This document shows, piece after piece, positions 1 through 10,519 of a DNA stretch of 64,000 bases (positions are counted from its first letter, which is position 1; every line of letters starts with the position of its first letter). The position numbers and the translations under genes are program-made. Origin of the DNA: Ectocarpus siliculosus (lineage: Eukaryota > Sar > Phaeophyceae > Ectocarpales > Ectocarpaceae); contig FN648379.1 of assembly GCA_000310025.1 (NCBI GenBank), positions 124,328 through 188,327 on the forward strand. The letters are read 5' to 3'. Below the pieces are notes generated by a model. It had not been told where the DNA came from. It saw only the letters and a list, made by a program, of their open reading frames with translations, and made no database searches.

Positions 1-207
1 CAGGGGGGGAAAGAACACCAAGAAGAAAGGGGGGGGGGACGGGGACACCGCGACCACACGCACGGGAGCCCACACCAAACAGAGGGGAGGAACACCCAAA
101 GAGGAAGGATTCCCCCGGGGGGGGGGGGGGTTTCAAAGGGACGAATCAGTTGGGGGGGGCAAAAAACCCCCCCCCCCCCCCCCCCCTCGTCTCTTGTTTC
201 TTCTCAG
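1..207. other. homopolymer-rich window edge and intron end
   Basis: Long runs of G (about 120-131 and 151-158) and C (167-186) dominate this stretch. It ends in a pyrimidine tract and an AG at 206-207, which is the acceptor for the exon that follows. I see no coding signal upstream. The homopolymer lengths are unlikely to be reliable in the assembly. Confidence 0.6.
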
Positions 208-389
208 GCGTGCTGTGTGAAGTGCTCGGAACCTCGGCGCTGTTTCTGTTCTTGGTGGCCATGCTCTCCGTCCCGATCGCGCTGCTGTTCACTTTCCGGA
301 GGCCGTACCTGGATTGCATCGAGATCACCAACAGGCGTAAGGCGGCCGTGGGAGCAGCCAGCCCGCTCGCTCGTGGCGTCGACAAGTAG
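208..389 (+). CDS. terminal exon of a multi-pass membrane protein (partial)
   Basis: A pyrimidine-rich acceptor (ttcttctcag) precedes an open frame of about 60 codons ending in TAG at 387-389. The first full codons read VLCEVLGTSALFLFL. The hydrophobic stretch from LGTSALF to IALLF forms one membrane helix, followed by a basic segment (FRRP) and a hydrophilic tail (EITNRRKAAVG), as expected for the last helix and cytosolic tail of a transporter. The family cannot be identified from one exon. An MFS-type carrier is possible, because a fragment of such a gene lies 3 kb away on the other strand, but that link is a guess. The rest of the gene lies to the left of the window. Confidence 0.5.
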
Positions 390-2652
390 CCTTCAGGAGC
401 ACGGGAGCGGGCTAGGGGCACGCACAGTAAGGTTGTGGGCAGGTTTTTCAGGTTTTTCGGTGGGTGACTGGGGATCACGTCCGGCACACACACTACATTA
501 TTCTTGCTTGGGTAGGATTTACCTATTATTGTTTGCGGAAGTGCATTGGTAGTGCTTGCTGTCTGTCGCACGTATCGTGTATCTGTCGGCCCCTGTGTTA
601 GAGTTTTGTCTCTGGCTGTATGCATACGCGCGAGCACGCCAGGGTGTGTGTGTGTGTGTGTGGCCGGGGGGGACTTGTCTTGCATCCTTCTCACCAGCAA
701 TACCGACCAGTATGTGTGTGGGAACGTGGGGGGGCATGATTCAGCCAGAGAATACCTATTCTTCACGAACGCGAGGGAAAAAAACCGGCGCAGTGTCAGA
801 CGATATCACCCGCAGCTGCGTCCGAGCTTCCGCATATAAACAGCTTTCGGTCGAGTAATTGTTTTGTGGCTAGTTCTTGAACTCTGCCGTGTGTTGTAAT
901 TTTTCCAGACGTTGCGATTTCAGGCTCGTGTGTGAAGTACATGAACATACACACGCTTTAGACTGAAAAATACCATCACCCTGGGTTAATCTTCGATCGG
1001 CACCGGTCTCGGATTGCGATATAACGTAGAACCTGCTTAAAGGCCTTTTTCATACACGTTCACCGATGATTCTGTGTGTGGCCAGTTGCCCTCTCGGCCA
1101 AATCCTTCGGCAATGTGCCGCCTTATGTATTGTTGTTGTCGTTTGCACATTAAAAACAGTTCCGATCTCTCTATCCCGTACCCTCCTCTCTCGGTACTGA
1201 TCTAGTAGTATATATAATGAATGGTAAAACGTTCGTTCCCGAATGAATGTTGTCATATCGGAGGACGGCGGAAGGAACCGTTCTCGCAGCGCCATAGATT
1301 TACGGCATGAAGAGAAGTTCGTGTATGCCACCGCGGATCGGAACTCTTGTCAAGAGAGGAGGCGGCTGGCTGTAGGTGCATCTAGTGCACGGCTCGCTTC
1401 GGTCGAATCTACATCCAGAATGAGTCCCGACGCTCTAAAAGAATAGGAACATTCTGAGACAACCAACATATGTATGTACGTGCAGGGCAGGGCAAACAAG
1501 ACTGAATCAGATTCGAATATCGAACCTCTACTAACGTGGAGCCTGAGCCGAACGCAAACATACTTCAGCAAGACACCCGAACTATGACTGTAGGTCTGAA
1601 ACAGATCTCCTACCATCAGCTGGGGACTATGGTTATCTCGGTTTTGTGTCGTTGCATCCCAAGCGAAACCACTCTCTATATCCTGGAGTTGCGAAGAGGG
1701 CTAAGACCACAGTTGTACACACACACCCAAACGGCCAGATGGTCACAGCATGTGTTTGCTCCAGCTCGAGTCATTGACAAAACGAGGAATCACCCGCCCA
1801 CTACAAGACCGACCTTCATAGATGGATTGCTTCAAAACCGATGGGGTGCGCTTGCCGAAAGGGGGTGGCGGTGGAAGGATCGCGGCGAAAGCTTCCTTTG
1901 CAAACGTCGGCCGATGTTCGCACCCCCTCTGTTGCGGCTGCAAAACTTGGTTTTATCTCATGTGTGCGGTCACCCTTTCTCGTCCTCTTTACGGTATTCA
2001 ATGAATCGCTGAGAGTGACCACGACCGAGAAGAACAAGGCTGACGAATGTCGTCAACTTTCTTGTAAGGGCGACGAAACGTCCGCAGTGGGCATGGTGTA
2101 ACACTCCGTTATTTACCGTAATGATCCTCAGAATGCAACTATAACGGTCAATTGTGCCTGACCCGAGGAGTGCTTCAGCACCTTGGTGTGCAATTTTACA
2201 TCCACAGTCTCAAAGCTGGTGACAGAAAAGCGATGATTATTTGCCCTTTCTTCGCGGGACAAAAAATCCTTGAGTCTGACTTGACATTTTGACACCTTGG
2301 CGAGATCCTTTCAAACTCGGCTCACACGAAGAGACGAACTCCCGTCGAGATCCTGGAACCTTCATCAACTTGCAGGAGAGAGGCATGTAAATCCGACACG
2401 GGAAGCACAATTGATTGTCATGGCGATTTGATGCGCCTGAAAAGATAGCTTTCGAGACATGCATACTACTTCATGGAAATGAAAACAAACCAATTCCCCC
2501 ACGATACAAACACATGGTACGGAACTTTGCAAACATACGGTACACTTCGGCCATGAAACCTGAACAAACAATCCGTCCGTCTCCACCGACTGTGGAATCG
2601 CGCACGTCTCCACCGACTGTGGAACGAACCGCACAATCACTTCAACAAACTT
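390..2652. other. non-coding stretch downstream of the first gene
   Basis: This holds the presumed 3' UTR and intergenic DNA. It contains a (GT)n tract near 646-662 and a short tandem duplication of a CTCCACCGACTGTGGAA motif at about 2580-2627. The open frames here are short, lack splice context and use codons unlike the real exons nearby. I see no gene. Confidence 0.5.
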
Positions 2653-3421
2653 TCACAGCAGCCTCTCTCGGCCACATCTCAAATGTCGCAGCGATCTTGG
2701 CCACGTCTCTCGGGGAAAAGGTTGATCAAAACTCGAACCGAACGTTAGCTCTTGCAACGAGGCCGGCCACACGACTCCGGCAATAGACTGATTGAATTTC
2801 CACCGGAACGATAGCTGTTGCAGGGACGTGGGCCACACGACACCGGCAATAGTTTGATTGAAGAGGTGCCCGAACGATAGCTGTTGCAGTGACGCCGGCC
2901 ACACGACTCCGGCAATAGGCCGATTGAAATCCGACCCAAAACTTAGCTGTTGCAGGGACGCCGGCCATACGGCTCCGGCAATCGGCTGATTGAATCTTGC
3001 CCCGAACGATAGCTGTTGCAGGGACGCCGGCCATACGACTCCGGCAATAGGCTGATTGAATCTTGTCCCGAACGATAACTGTTGCAGCGAAGCCGGCCAC
3101 ACGACTCCGGTGATAGGCTGATTGAATATTCGGAACGACAGCTGTTGCAGGGATGCCAGCCACACGACTCCGGCAAGAGACTGATTGAACCACCCGAACG
3201 ATAGCTGTTGCAGGGATGCCGGCCACACACCTCCGGCAATAGGCTGATGGAATACCACGAACAATAGCTGTTGCAAGGACACCGGCCACACGACTCCCGC
3301 AATAGGCTAATTGAAATCGGACCCAAACGTTAGCTGTTGCAGGGACACCGGCCACACGACTACGGCAACAGGCTGATTAAACCTTGGTCCGAACGATAGC
3401 TGTTGCAGGGACGCCGGCCAC
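2653..3421 (-). pseudogene. FNIP-repeat (leucine-rich-like) protein, interrupted by a nonsense codon
   Basis: On the minus strand about eleven units of 63-72 bp encode a 21-24-residue repeat of the form WPASLQQLSFG-x-x-FNQPIAGVV. This matches the FNIP repeat, a leucine-rich-like solenoid unit known from Dictyostelium and expanded in some stramenopiles. Nine units are open from about 3300 down to the stop at 2653. The two units upstream (to about 3421) are separated from them by an in-frame TAG at 3307-3309, where the other copies have CAG (FNQPI becomes FN-stop-PI). No N-terminal domain or start codon is visible. Above 3421 the repeat pattern ends abruptly and the sequence reads into the decayed MFS fragment. 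The last units (FDQPF, WPRSLRHLRCG) diverge, as is usual at the end of a solenoid. FNIP proteins often act as interaction scaffolds; no specific role can be inferred. It is most likely a pseudogene or gene fragment. Confidence 0.75.
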
Positions 3422-3479
3422 GAAATCCCATCACCTCGTATTGGGCAGGTGCTGCAGTAACCCCGTGTTCAACCTTGTA

Positions 3480-4290
3480 TGTCAGCAAACGACGAGCAAT
3501 GCCGAGATTAGCGTACCTAGGAAGAGCTGCGGCAAGAAAACCGTTCAAACGCTGTCGGCCACCCCATAGAAGAGAGCCGCGAAGGGAACGAGGGCCGTGG
3601 AGATCAAAAATGCTCGTCGGTAGCCGTGCTCCGTGGACATCTTCCCAAAAACAGGCGTCAGGAGTGTTCTGCGGGCAATCGTTGTGGTGGGGGGGGGAGG
3701 AAGAGGAAGAGGGGTGGCCGGGGGGGGGTGCTCATGTTGTACACGCCTTAGCGGGTACACCGATGACCACGCATCCTCGAGAGGACGGAGCATTGCTCTT
3801 ACAGGGCCGATAACGGGCAACGGCCGCGCTGTCTTACCGTAATATCCTCTGTCATAGCCCCCCCTCCCTAAATCTAACCCTGGTGCCCCAAAAACTTGGA
3901 ATTAGCCCTGGGAGTATCGTTTGTTATTTCTCTTTCATTTTTTCACCTCCCTACCTTTGATTGAGCCCTTTCGTGGTATGCATATTTTACAATCAAAGAA
4001 GGACTTTCGAGATAAGACCACCGTTAGTTTCTTCTTGAGTGGGCCGGCGTTGTAGCCTGCGCGAACGATGACCACAGACAGGTTACCTCCCGAGACTGAA
4101 CGCTCCGACGCAGTACCCCAGGGTGATCTTGTCTCCCCCGAGCTGGCTGACGTGGGTCCACAGAGTCGGGAAGAAAATGCCGCGGGCCGTGTCTATGAGC
4201 AGGAGGTTGACGAGCACGACCGCGAAAGAGGCCTTGTCGTCCAGCGTCGGCTGCACCTGCACATGATGAAACACCATGAAACGTGGAGCC
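3480..4290 (-). pseudogene. MFS transporter fragment (MFSD8-like N-terminal helices)
   Basis: Two minus-strand exons join cleanly. Exon 1 (about 4258 down to 4087) reads QPTLDDKASFAVVL, LLLIDTARGIFFPTLW, then LGGDKITLGYCVGAFSLG, and ends in donor ag|gtaacc. Exon 2 starts at 3668 after a gcccgcag acceptor and continues LLTPVFGKMSTEHGYRRAF, ISTALVPFAALFYG. The join restores an Arg codon and gives G-R-x3-PVFG-x6-GYRR, the loop 2-3 signature of major facilitator carriers. The spacing resembles MFSD8/SPX-MFS relatives. Exon 2 then meets an in-frame TGA at 3545-3547, after which the same frame still encodes helix-like sequence (TVFLPQLFLGTLISALLVV) before a second stop. Only about the first three helices exist; the remainder is absent and FNIP repeats follow. 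The intron holds a dispersed repeat. I read it as a truncated pseudogene. A read error at the TGA would not explain the missing C-terminal part. Confidence 0.6.
3716..3815 (-). repeat. dispersed repeat with a tRNA-like segment, copy 1
   Basis: The reverse complement of this stretch reads gcaatgctccgtcctctcga, then a ggatgcgtggtca block, ccgctaaggcgtgt, and ends aacatgagcacccccccc. The same order is found on the plus strand at 45235-45330 inside an ABCG intron. It interrupts the intron between the two MFS exons. The TGGTCA...GG element followed by CTAAGGC recalls the A-box region of a tRNA, so a SINE origin is possible but unproven. Confidence 0.45.
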
Positions 4291-4650
4291 ACACCACCAT
4301 CGGCCAACAAGTAAGCAACGACCCCTCCGTAGAGGTTTTGACCACTGTTGTTGTCGGTGTTCTTGCAGTTGTAGCGGGGTCAGCGCATTGCTCCTTCCAG
4401 AGCGGATAATCTCTTGTTTAGGGGTACAAATCTATTGTTTAGGAGTACACTGGGTCCGGCTGAAGGGCACTGATCGACGGCCGATGGGCTGGCCATGGGA
4501 TGGCCATTTAGTGCCCATGGGCGGCCCATGGGCTGACAGATTATCAAAGCTACCGGAAGTGTGAGACCCCCTTACAGTAGTCGGCCGTTTCTGCATGAAT
4601 CAAGTTCCGATCCAACCATTGGATACCAACCACGAACTCCGGTCGAAATA
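4291..4650. other. short tandem and palindromic sequences, no gene
   Basis: Two head-to-tail copies of an ATCTNTTGTTTAGGNGTACA unit lie at about 4410-4451. They are followed at about 4479-4535 by a GGCCATGGG / CCCATGGGC-rich inverted block that could fold into hairpins. No coding exon is supported. Confidence 0.4.
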
Positions 4651-5547
4651 AGGCTGGGTCTTAACCGCTGTTGTGCGTCCGGAATTCACGCCCAGACACG
4701 GAGTTAAAACAAAAGATCCACAGAACCCTCGGTTTGAATGGGTGAAATGATGAAAAGACCATATTTTTTATTTTTTTCACCTGCAAATCCAGCAAGCTAA
4801 CTCCGGGTCAGAACGAGTGCACTCTCTTTTAGATTATATCAAAAATCATTTAATCTAAACAGGAGTTGCGTGAACCGCAACCGGAGTTCCCAAAAGGCGG
4901 TCTACTGAAGGTAAGATGGCAAATCATTTCCTCTGAGAAAGGACACACGGCACGACTGTATGTTCTGCTGCTGATATCTTTTGGCGCGCTCTCGCCTAGT
5001 TGCCACACGGCACGAGAGAGAGTCTCCATACCCGCACGCCACACACAACGGGCTCCACAGCCAACCCGTGAGCAAAATATTATGTCCTCCTCGCATGCTG
5101 ACAAACAGGACCGCGACAAGAAACGGCAGCAGCTGCTGCCACCAGTACCGCAACCACCAGTCAGTACGGATAAATCCCATCAGCATTTGCCGCCGCCGCT
5201 TTCTGTGACTTTTCCCCCCTCCCTCCGACGTTTGTGACGGAGGTGCTCCCAGTTTGTGCTAGAGGGTGTCCCCGGCCCGCGCAGCTCAGGGAGCTCGCTG
5301 ACCGCAGCCCGATGTCCACATCTCCACACTCCACACAGCCGCACAGCAGCTGCAAACCAGCGCAACCTCAACCATGGCCTATCTATTCGTTGTTTTGCTG
5401 CACACTCAACTCCAACTCGGGTCTGCTTTCTTAAAAATACGGTTAAGACCCGACCCACTTTTGGTCCCTGAGTTCTGTGGATCTTTCTGTCTTAACACTG
5501 TGTTCGGGAGTGAACTCCGGGAGCACCAAAGTGGTTAAGGCCCAGCC
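4651..5547. mobile_element. non-autonomous inverted-repeat DNA element (MITE-like), about 0.9 kb
   Basis: The left arm (4651 to about 4729, starting AGGCTGGGTCTTAACC) is matched in reverse complement by the right arm (5547 down to about 5469, starting AGGCTGGGCCTTAACC). The arms share roughly 80% of about 79 positions, including TTCAC, CCC, ACAC, GTTAA and a perfect AAAGATCCACAGAAC block. A further partial copy of the arm end (ggttaagaccc) lies at about 5441-5451. The interior (4730-5468) has only short open frames and no recognisable transposase. I could not find a convincing target-site duplication, so the superfamily is unknown. Confidence 0.6.
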
Positions 5548-5559
5548 TGACACTCATTG

Positions 5560-8500
5560 GCTATTTCGTCGGGAAAGCAACCTACAAGTTGTGAGATTCG
5601 CGAGGTATGCGAACAATACGAGTGATCACGCTCAGAACGCGATCGACCCAGCATGGTTGCCACGTCGACTCAACAAGATTAATGTGCGGATGGATGTGTG
5701 ACGGCGGGCTCGTGGTGGCGGAGAGAAGCGAAAGGCCATATACACACGCCGAGTTCGTTTCACATTTTCGGCAAAAAATGGAAATAAATCTGGAAACAAG
5801 TCGGAATATGGAAATTTGGAAAATTTGGAAAAAGAGGCAATGTATAAAACGCCCCTTATGCAGCAACGGGCGCAAAATGATGTTGAAGCAAGCCAGGAGG
5901 TGCAGTGATGCGAATATTTCCAGCAAGAAAAAAGGTTAGACATCTTTGATGCGTTTTCTCCTGAGAACAATCAAATTTTCCGAGACAAATTGGGTAGTCA
6001 ACGCAAGAGGAGCACAAAAGCACGTTACGAAAACAGATAGGTAGATGCCGAAAAGCCATTCACACTCACCAGATGGCACGTACTTGACACGTGGAAAGAA
6101 GACACACAACAACAAAAAAGTGTTCTGGTGTAATTGAGTAGTTGCCCAGCTCAGACTGCAGAGCGCGGACTTCCTGATCAGGTACACCGCGGAGCCCGTT
6201 ACGCAAAAATCCCAGCGGCAATCACGGGTGGATCTGGTAACTTAGTAGATGACAGTTTTGCCGACTAGTAGGTAACAACCACGGCGTGCGGCGGTACAAC
6301 GTCAATCACTCCGCGTCAGTTGAACCAGTATGGACATTAGAAGGTACTGAGCGGTGCACTCGACGATTAATGAAGTGGAATTTGGGCGAATCTGGCTTCA
6401 TCGATGAGAAATCTGACGGGTTGAGCGAGACGGGCGTCAACCCGGTGCGGATTGACGGAGACACAGATTATGGTGTTGCGGATCTCGTTAACGACATCTG
6501 GAACTGAGATCTGGCTACTTCTTCAGGCAGGTGCATGTAGCGTTCCTTGAGGGACTTGGCTTGGGGTTGGGGGTGTCGTGACGGGCATTCTTGCACGTCA
6601 GATCTCCACATCGTAACGAAAGATCTAAAACCCTTGTTCTAACCTCTGATTAAATGTCATATATTGCGCGTCTCTCTTGGTGGTTCAACAGGTCCGCTCT
6701 TCACTTGCGTTCCGTGGGATGCATCCGGCAAAGACGACTACCCGTGGTGGCCAATTATCAGACGTAGGAGCAGAAGGCGTACGCTGAACAGCCAGCTAGA
6801 ATGCGCGTTTTCGCCCGACCGATATATTTACCTAGGTGCACATTCATACATGGAGACGGACGGGGGGGGGCTTCTTTGTTTCAGTCACTCTGGGTGTCCG
6901 TGGTTTATTGGCATGGTATTTTCTTCTTCAAGTTTTTTCGGCAAACTGCCCGGAACCTATCGGGACGAGGGTGCGTCGGGCCTGTGTCTTTTGTACTTTG
7001 TTGTATCATTCTGTTCGGGACGATGTTTTGTGACGAACTTTGTATCACTTGGTGCTAGCACATAAGTGGGTTGGTACGAGGTGTTCACGCCTCGAGGGGC
7101 CTTGTTTCTCAAGTGAGCCCTGTGATTTCCTGAGCCAAGTTGGCGATCAACGCCGGAGGCGGCTGCTGCCCACTCTCTTTTCTGCTCGTGTTGTCGTCGC
7201 GGAGAGGGTCGTAGTGTTCTCGAGCTCACGCTCCCATCGTATACTCGCTTTTGCCTCAGCTTGACCTCAGGCGCAACTGAACTTGTGTGGCAAGAAGAGC
7301 AGCCCGTGGGATTTTGATACGTTTGGGCAACTCGGGGGCACCGGGGTTGCGTGCAGTGTTTCTGTGTAAGTATTTCCCCGCGTTTTCGACACACCCAATC
7401 CTACCGCAAGTTAGTACATTAATTCTTGAGATAAATTACCGCATGTATGTGTAGGTAGACAGGCCGTTGCCTGCGTGCGACATCAGACAGCAACGTCGTC
7501 AACGTTTATCAGTGACTAAACGCACAGTTAGTATAGCTGCCATGTAACTGGCTTTATTCCATCCTTCTTATTTTTTCTTTCTTCAGGAATCAGGAGAGTT
7601 GTGCTACTGGGCGAGGGTCCGGAGTCAATAGGCACAAGCGTGTGCGGTGCAACAACAGCAGCATGAGAGGGGGGCACCCCAACAGCAGTTTCAGTTCAAA
7701 CCTAGCTGACGCCATTCAAGAGTACTCCACCTGTGGTTTGTCTTCCTGCACAGTTCCAAGTACTGTACAACCGCAAGATCAGCAGCTAAAATGATCAGTG
7801 ATAAGTGTTGCCGGCAGCATGGCAGGGCGTAACCACGGTGCCTATATGCGAACGTATTTTTTCACCTCATTCGTGCCTACCTCTCGACCCTCTGCATCAA
7901 TCAAGTTGAACTCTTGTGCAACACATGTTCTATCTGGCGCTCACTTCGTCTTCCCTCAAATTTTAGGGGCGATTGATCAAGTGGTGAGCGCGTGCTTGGT
8001 CTCTGCCGCAGGTGCACAACACCGTTCGTGGTTGCGCCGCGTAGATACGAGGATCACATTTTTTGGGGACGGGACTGCGGGTTGTGCCGACAAGGTTGAA
8101 GCCTAAAGTTGCAGGATTTGGCAGATCTTGGTTCCCTAGATAGCAATGGGAAAAGTCTACCGCCTACGAGGGAAAGTAACGGCTGGAACCTTCGCGATAA
8201 ATGTAAAATGCAGCACGCGCCGCAGAGGAAGGTGGGGCACGAAAATAAAAAAAAAGGAAGAAAAAAGCCCTGGTGTTTACCCCCCCCTGTGTGACCCGGG
8301 ATGGTTGTAGTTGTAGAAAAAAAGAAAAAGAAAAAATTGTAGTACTGAAGAGTGTAGTACATGTCTCACCACGAAAATGGGGGGACTGTCGCCATAACAA
8401 CTAGGACGAAAACACAAACACTGCTGTGAGCCTTCAGCCTTGGGTGGATGTACGCCGGTCGTGCTGCTCCTCTGTGTAAACCGATATATATTGTTCCTCC

Positions 8501-9440
8501 ATCATTTTTTTTGTTCAGCCGTGCAGCACTGTTCCAAATTTAGGGAACTTTGCGGGGCGAGTTCGAAGGCAAGAAAATTGGAAACTTTCCAACAATTTGA
8601 AAGCTACCGTTTCACAATTTTCGGGCCCTGTTCAAGTTCCAAAGTTTTGGAAATTTTCCAATTGTTTTGATTATGACCAAAGTATTGGAGTCCGGATATT
8701 ATTTGGAAAAAGCGCTGTGTAAAACGACCGTGGTCGTGATTGATGTTAGTGTTCGGTAAACTCTCACCTCTCCTCGGCACGTTGCGGGAGAAGAATAAGA
8801 AGAGTGCCTGCTGGGGGAAACGACTGTGAGATGATCCTCGCTTGGCGAAGTAGTGATCGAAGGCGACGGCCCCTGCATGATCTTGTTGCTGCTGTTCCAG
8901 GTAAAGCCATGATGACCAGTGCCGGACTAGAACAGCAACGCTTGACTCTCCCCGGTTTTCGACTCGCCGACTTGTAGGTATTGTGAGTTGTTCCGTCCAT
9001 CATGCATATTGTGACGACGAAAGAACTGCTTGCTGCTGTTGATGCCTTGATGGAAGCTGTCCGTCGTGTTAGTACTTATTGTTTTGCGTAACCGAGGAGT
9101 GTCCCGAGAGCTACTGATGAGAGAGGTTGAGAAGAGATAGCCTTGCGGGTGTGTATGTGCGTGTGCGTGCGCGTGTGCATGAAGAGCATCCCACCTATTT
9201 TTATCTTGAACACCATTTCAATTAAAGCGTGCCTGCCCTGCTCGTTCCAATTTCCAAAGCGCACGGTCTGCAGTATTGCAACCCCAAGTCAACCGCTGGC
9301 GGCCTACACACCTGCACTAAGCCTACCTGTTCTGTGTCCATCTTCTTTTTCTTTTACTTTATATTGTTCCTTCTCTTCCAGGCTATACATAGGACAGATC
9401 AGATCCCTACAAACCTGAGCTAGCTCTTTCGAGGAGTATG
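5560..9440. other. long stretch without a supported gene
   Basis: I find no exon with convincing protein signal. An A/T-rich motif of the form TTTGGAAAAAG..TGTATAAAACG occurs at about 5812-5856 and, diverged, at about 8703-8733; its TTGGAAA words are repeated around 5780-5830 and 8570-8660. A possible but weak terminal exon follows a ttcttcag acceptor at 7587 and stays open to TGA at 7792-7794. Several poly-A/T runs (about 8248-8340) mark low complexity. Confidence 0.4.
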
Positions 9441-9464
9441 TCCCTGTTCATCGGTAGGACATAG

Positions 9465-9660
9465 ATGGGTGATCGGTATAAGTTTTCCCGAGGTGGTCGG
9501 AAGGGCATTGGTGATCGGGGTATGTTCTTTCCATGGTGATCTGAAGGACATAGATGATGGGAGTATGTTTGCTCCATGATGATCGGAAGGACATACAGGT
9601 GATCGGGGGTATGCTTGCTACATGGTGATCTGAAGGACAAACATAGGTGATCGGGGTATG
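9465..9660 (+). repeat. minisatellite array 1 (about 55-60 bp unit)
   Basis: About four diverged units contain GGTGATCTGAAGGACATA followed by GGTGATCGGGGTATGTT and a variable spacer. The open frames on the minus strand here (motif DHLCPSDHHG) are a by-product of the repeat. The same unit reappears at 10165-10290, so the two arrays flank about 0.5 kb of unrelated sequence. Confidence 0.7.
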
Positions 9661-10164
9661 TTTCTCTCGAGCTGATTTGAAGAATGTTGAAATACAGTGC
9701 ATTACTGCTGTAGGATGTGTGTAGTAGAATAAATGCAGCTGTATCATTGCTGTATGCAATGATGCGTAGATGCGGTGTGATAAGTAAGTGACGTGTGGTA
9801 GAAAGTAACAAGTGTGACGAGTTCTAGCGAGGAGTTCACGAATGAATTGATGGTTGAGCAGAGGATTGTAATTATAGCGAGATCACGAGGTGTTGCGAGC
9901 CCCACCGGGTTCACTCCCCAAATATCCCTCAACATCTCACCTCTGCAAGTACGCTGAAGAAGAAAGAAAGTATCCCAAAAAGCGGCATCTAGAAACAACA
10001 TCGACTTCGGTCACTGTCTCAACAGACTTCGGTCTACACAGACTTTGGTCTGCACATCACACACACTACTGTCTAGAACTGCACACAGGCTTAACCGCCT
10101 GCAGACACGACCCTTGGGTACAGGGCACCTCGACGCGACACATTTCTACAAAGGACATACTGTA

Positions 10165-10290
10165 GGTGATCGGGGTATGTTGGCCAGAGGTGATCTGAAG
10201 GACATAGGTGACCGGGGTTGGTCGCCCAGGGTGATCTGAAAGACATGGCGATCCGGGTGTTCCCGAGGTGATCTGAACGACATACCGTAT
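10165..10290 (+). repeat. minisatellite array 2, same family as 9465-9660
   Basis: Three shorter units read GGTGATCGGGGTATGTT, GGTGATCTGAAGGACATA, GGTGACCGGGGTTGG and variants. Unit sequence and orientation match the array at 9465-9660. Confidence 0.65.
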
Positions 10291-10481
10291 AGATAGCTGA
10301 CAGAAGAAACCACACCAGCCACAGTAGATACCACAACTAAGTTAACCCTCCTAGTACCCAGTCCCTCCGCAAAACAAAAATGTCGCAAAAATGTTTGTCA
10401 GCCAATTGGTCGTCGGGCTACAGCAGTCCCTCCAAAGAATCTGAGCTCCTTGCCAGACAAAGGGTGACTTGGCATCACTAT

Positions 10482-10515
10482 AAAAAGTGTCCCCAAAAAA
10501 CGTGGGGACACTTTT
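10482..10515. repeat. perfect hairpin with GTGTCCCC arms
   Basis: AAAAGTGTCCCC (ending at 10494) pairs with GGGGACACTTTT (10504-10515) around a loop of 7-9 bases. Related words (tgtccccaaagtgtcccc, then atttgggg) recur at about 10737-10766. No gene is adjacent. It could be a terminator-like fold or a remnant of an inverted-repeat element. Confidence 0.5.
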
Positions 10516-10519
10516 CACA

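Noticed and set aside
2726-3355. Second minus-strand open frame (GVPATAIVR repeats)
   Set aside because: It is a shifted reading of the FNIP array. Only the WPASLQQLSFG frame matches a known repeat family.
9465-9660. CRISPR-like regular repeat
   Set aside because: Repeats and spacers are both diverged and the spacing is irregular. The sequence is eukaryotic nuclear DNA and no cas genes are present.
9407-9811. 134-codon minus-strand frame with DHLCPSDHHG repeats
   Set aside because: It is the translation of the 55-60 bp minisatellite.
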